Shown here one piece after another: positions 5,375 through 6,697 of a DNA stretch of 6,697 nucleotides. The DNA comes from an uncultured Bacilli bacterium (lineage in GTDB: Bacteria > Bacillota_I > Bacilli_A > RF39 > UBA660). Numbering within the stretch: position 1 is the first letter of the stretch; each line of letters opens with the position of its first letter. A program made the position numbers and the translations under genes. The notes under the pieces are model-generated. The model did no database searches, was not told the origin of the DNA, and was given only the letters and a program-made list of their open reading frames with translations. The stretch is from contig CATKYP010000045.1 in assembly GCA_949840855.1 (NCBI GenBank), positions 1 to 6,697 on the forward strand, in the 5' to 3' direction.

Positions 5375-6646
5375 ATGGTAAAAGTACAAATTAAAAAAAG
5401 AGGGAAGTATTATCAATATACGTTTGAAATAGCTCCTCAAGACGGAAAAAGGAAGTGGATAACAAAGTCTGGTTTTAAAACAAAACCAGAAGCAGAGCGG
5501 GAAGGATTAAAAGCACTTAGTGAGTATTTAGAAACAGGTCATAGTTTTAAACCATCAGAAATTTCATATAGTGATTATTTAGATTATTGGATGGAGGAAT
5601 ATTGTTATATAAATTTAAAGCACCGTACTATTGAAACATATAAGTATATAATAAAAAATCATTTAAAACCTAGATTAGGGTTTTATAGAATATCACAAAT
5701 AACAACAGCAACAATACAAGAAGCAATAAATGATATATATGTCGAAAGAGGTTTTGCAAAAAGTTATATGAAAAGTATACTTAAAGTTATAAAATCTTCT
5801 TTTGATTATGCGGCAGAAATAGTAAATTTTATAAAATATGATCCTTCTATAAAAGTTAAAGTTCCAAAGTATGATGAACCTGAAGGAGATTCAGTACATA
5901 TTTTTACTAAGGAAGAAATAGACTTAATATTTAATAGTGTTAAGAATAATCATTGCGTTTATTATGCGTTTTTAACTGCATATCATACAGGACTTCGTAT
6001 ATCTGAAGTGTTTGGACTAACTTGGGAAGACATAGATTTAGAAAATAAAAAGATTCATATTAGAAGAAATATTGTTAAAAAAAATCAAGCAGGTGGTACT
6101 AAAAAAAGACATATAAGTGGAAATTCTACTACAGTATGGTATTATGGTACATGTAAAACAGTCAATAGTTATAGAACAATAGATATAGGAGATACACTTG
6201 TAACTGCTCTAAAGAAATATAAAGAGGAACAAGAAAAATTTAAAGAAATGTATGGAGATATGTACATGAAGCATTATAAGAAAATAGTAGAAAATCCATA
6301 TACCAAAAAACCAGAGACAAAAATAGTTAATGCCTATGCAGAAATTGATGTTGCTTTACCAGAAGCACATTTGGTGTTTTTAAAAGATAATGGTATATTT
6401 GAAGGAACAGATAGTTGTAAACACGCATTTAAAGTTATTCACTATCAATTAGGAATACAAGGTAGGTTTCACGATTTTAGAGATACTCACGCAACAAGGC
6501 TGATAGAAGCGGGTGCAGATATAAAGGCTGTATCAAAAAGATTAGGACATAGTACAGTAGAATTTACTTATAATATTTATGTAAGAGTTACTACTAAAAT
6601 GGAAGAAGAAATAGTAAATAAATTTGAAGAATTTTTAGCAGCATAA
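5375..6646 (+). CDS. Tyrosine recombinase/integrase, Tn916-Int type
   Basis: This site-specific recombinase would insert and excise a mobile element. The 423-residue product has the three parts of this family: an N-terminal arm-type DNA-binding domain (about 1-55, starting MVKVQIKKRGKYYQYTFEI), a core-binding SAM-like domain (about 65-155) and the catalytic domain (about 175-410). Catalytic residues are all visible: Arg208 in HTGLRISE, probable Lys261 in TCKTVNSYRT, His366 and Arg369 in HDFRDTHAT, His392 in LGHST and the nucleophile Tyr402 in YNIYVRV. The frame stays open back to a TTG at 5324, but that codon lies in the terminator hairpin, so I use ATG 5375; its ribosome site (AAGAG, 11 bases upstream) is weak. 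The last eight codons and stop are repeated in inverted form at the window edge. No excisionase is seen. Confidence 0.92.
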   Translation: MVKVQIKKRGKYYQYTFEIAPQDGKRKWITKSGFKTKPEAEREGLKALSEYLETGHSFKPSEISYSDYLDYWMEEYCYINLKHRTIETYKYIIKNHLKPRLGFYRISQITTATIQEAINDIYVERGFAKSYMKSILKVIKSSFDYAAEIVNFIKYDPSIKVKVPKYDEPEGDSVHIFTKEEIDLIFNSVKNNHCVYYAFLTAYHTGLRISEVFGLTWEDIDLENKKIHIRRNIVKKNQAGGTKKRHISGNSTTVWYYGTCKTVNSYRTIDIGDTLVTALKKYKEEQEKFKEMYGDMYMKHYKKIVENPYTKKPETKIVNAYAEIDVALPEAHLVFLKDNGIFEGTDSCKHAFKVIHYQLGIQGRFHDFRDTHATRLIEAGADIKAVSKRLGHSTVEFTYNIYVRVTTKMEEEIVNKFEEFLAA

Positions 6647-6697
6647 TTTTAAAATAGAAAAGGAGAAAGGTTATGCTGCTAAAAATTCTTCAAATTT
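6620..6697. repeat. Perfect 27-bp inverted repeat ending at the window edge
   Basis: Bases 6620-6646 (codons KFEEFLAA plus the stop of the integrase) are the exact reverse complement of 6671-6697, with a 24-base purine-rich spacer. The match reaches the last base given, so the true repeat may be longer. It could mark a tail-to-tail second integrase copy, a recombination site, a long transcript hairpin or an assembly fold-back at a contig end. There is no T tract, so it is not a standard terminator. Confidence 0.9.
6673..6697 (+). CDS. Possible start of a further gene, cut by the window edge
   Basis: ATG at 6673 has an ideal AAGGAG (6660-6665) seven bases upstream and opens a frame reading MLLKILQI to the edge. 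The coding bases are the inverted copy of the integrase end, so the start may be chance in a purine-rich spacer. With eight codons visible nothing can be said about function. Confidence 0.22.

Overview
This is an AT-rich window, roughly 30% G+C by eye. It has strong AGGAGG-type ribosome binding sites, the standard code (Trp is TGG, stops are TAA/TAG) and a low-GC Gram-positive gene set: an agr quorum-sensing locus, a CspA-type cold-shock protein, long-form HPF next to secA, and a Tn916-type integrase. The source is most likely a Bacillota member, Clostridia or a related gut lineage; species cannot be told.

Layout. Positions 2-637 (+) are the C-terminal half of an AgrC-like GHKL histidine kinase, cut by the left edge. 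Facing it on the minus strand are agrB (1431 to 832) and a 39-codon agrD (781 to 662), the precursor of the cyclic autoinducing peptide. Their terminator reaches back into the last codons of the kinase. A divergent control region (1432-1700) separates agrB from a cold-shock gene (1701-1919), which has a strong hairpin in its leader and a clear terminator. Then come hpf (2008-2529, ribosome hibernation) with its own terminator and secA (2619-5117, preprotein translocase ATPase). The hpf-secA pair is a conserved Bacillota arrangement.

After secA the content changes. A 257-base intergenic region holds two related hairpins, a cluster of direct and inverted repeats built on AATGAGGACAA, and an intrinsic terminator. 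It leads into a full-length tyrosine recombinase (5375-6646). In many Bacillota prfB follows secA, so this looks like one end of an integrated element. The last 78 bases form a perfect 27-bp inverted repeat: the final eight codons and stop of the integrase are repeated in reverse complement right up to the window edge.

How the genes work together. AgrB would process and export the AgrD peptide, and the kinase is the plausible receptor; a response regulator is expected outside the window. Csp, HPF and SecA are core stress and secretion functions with separate terminators. The most interesting points are the uncalled agrD with one extra residue between its ring cysteine and the conserved proline, the structured csp leader, the repeat cluster before the integrase, and the terminal inverted repeat, which may be real biology or an assembly fold-back. 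I saw no clear evidence of a wholly new system.
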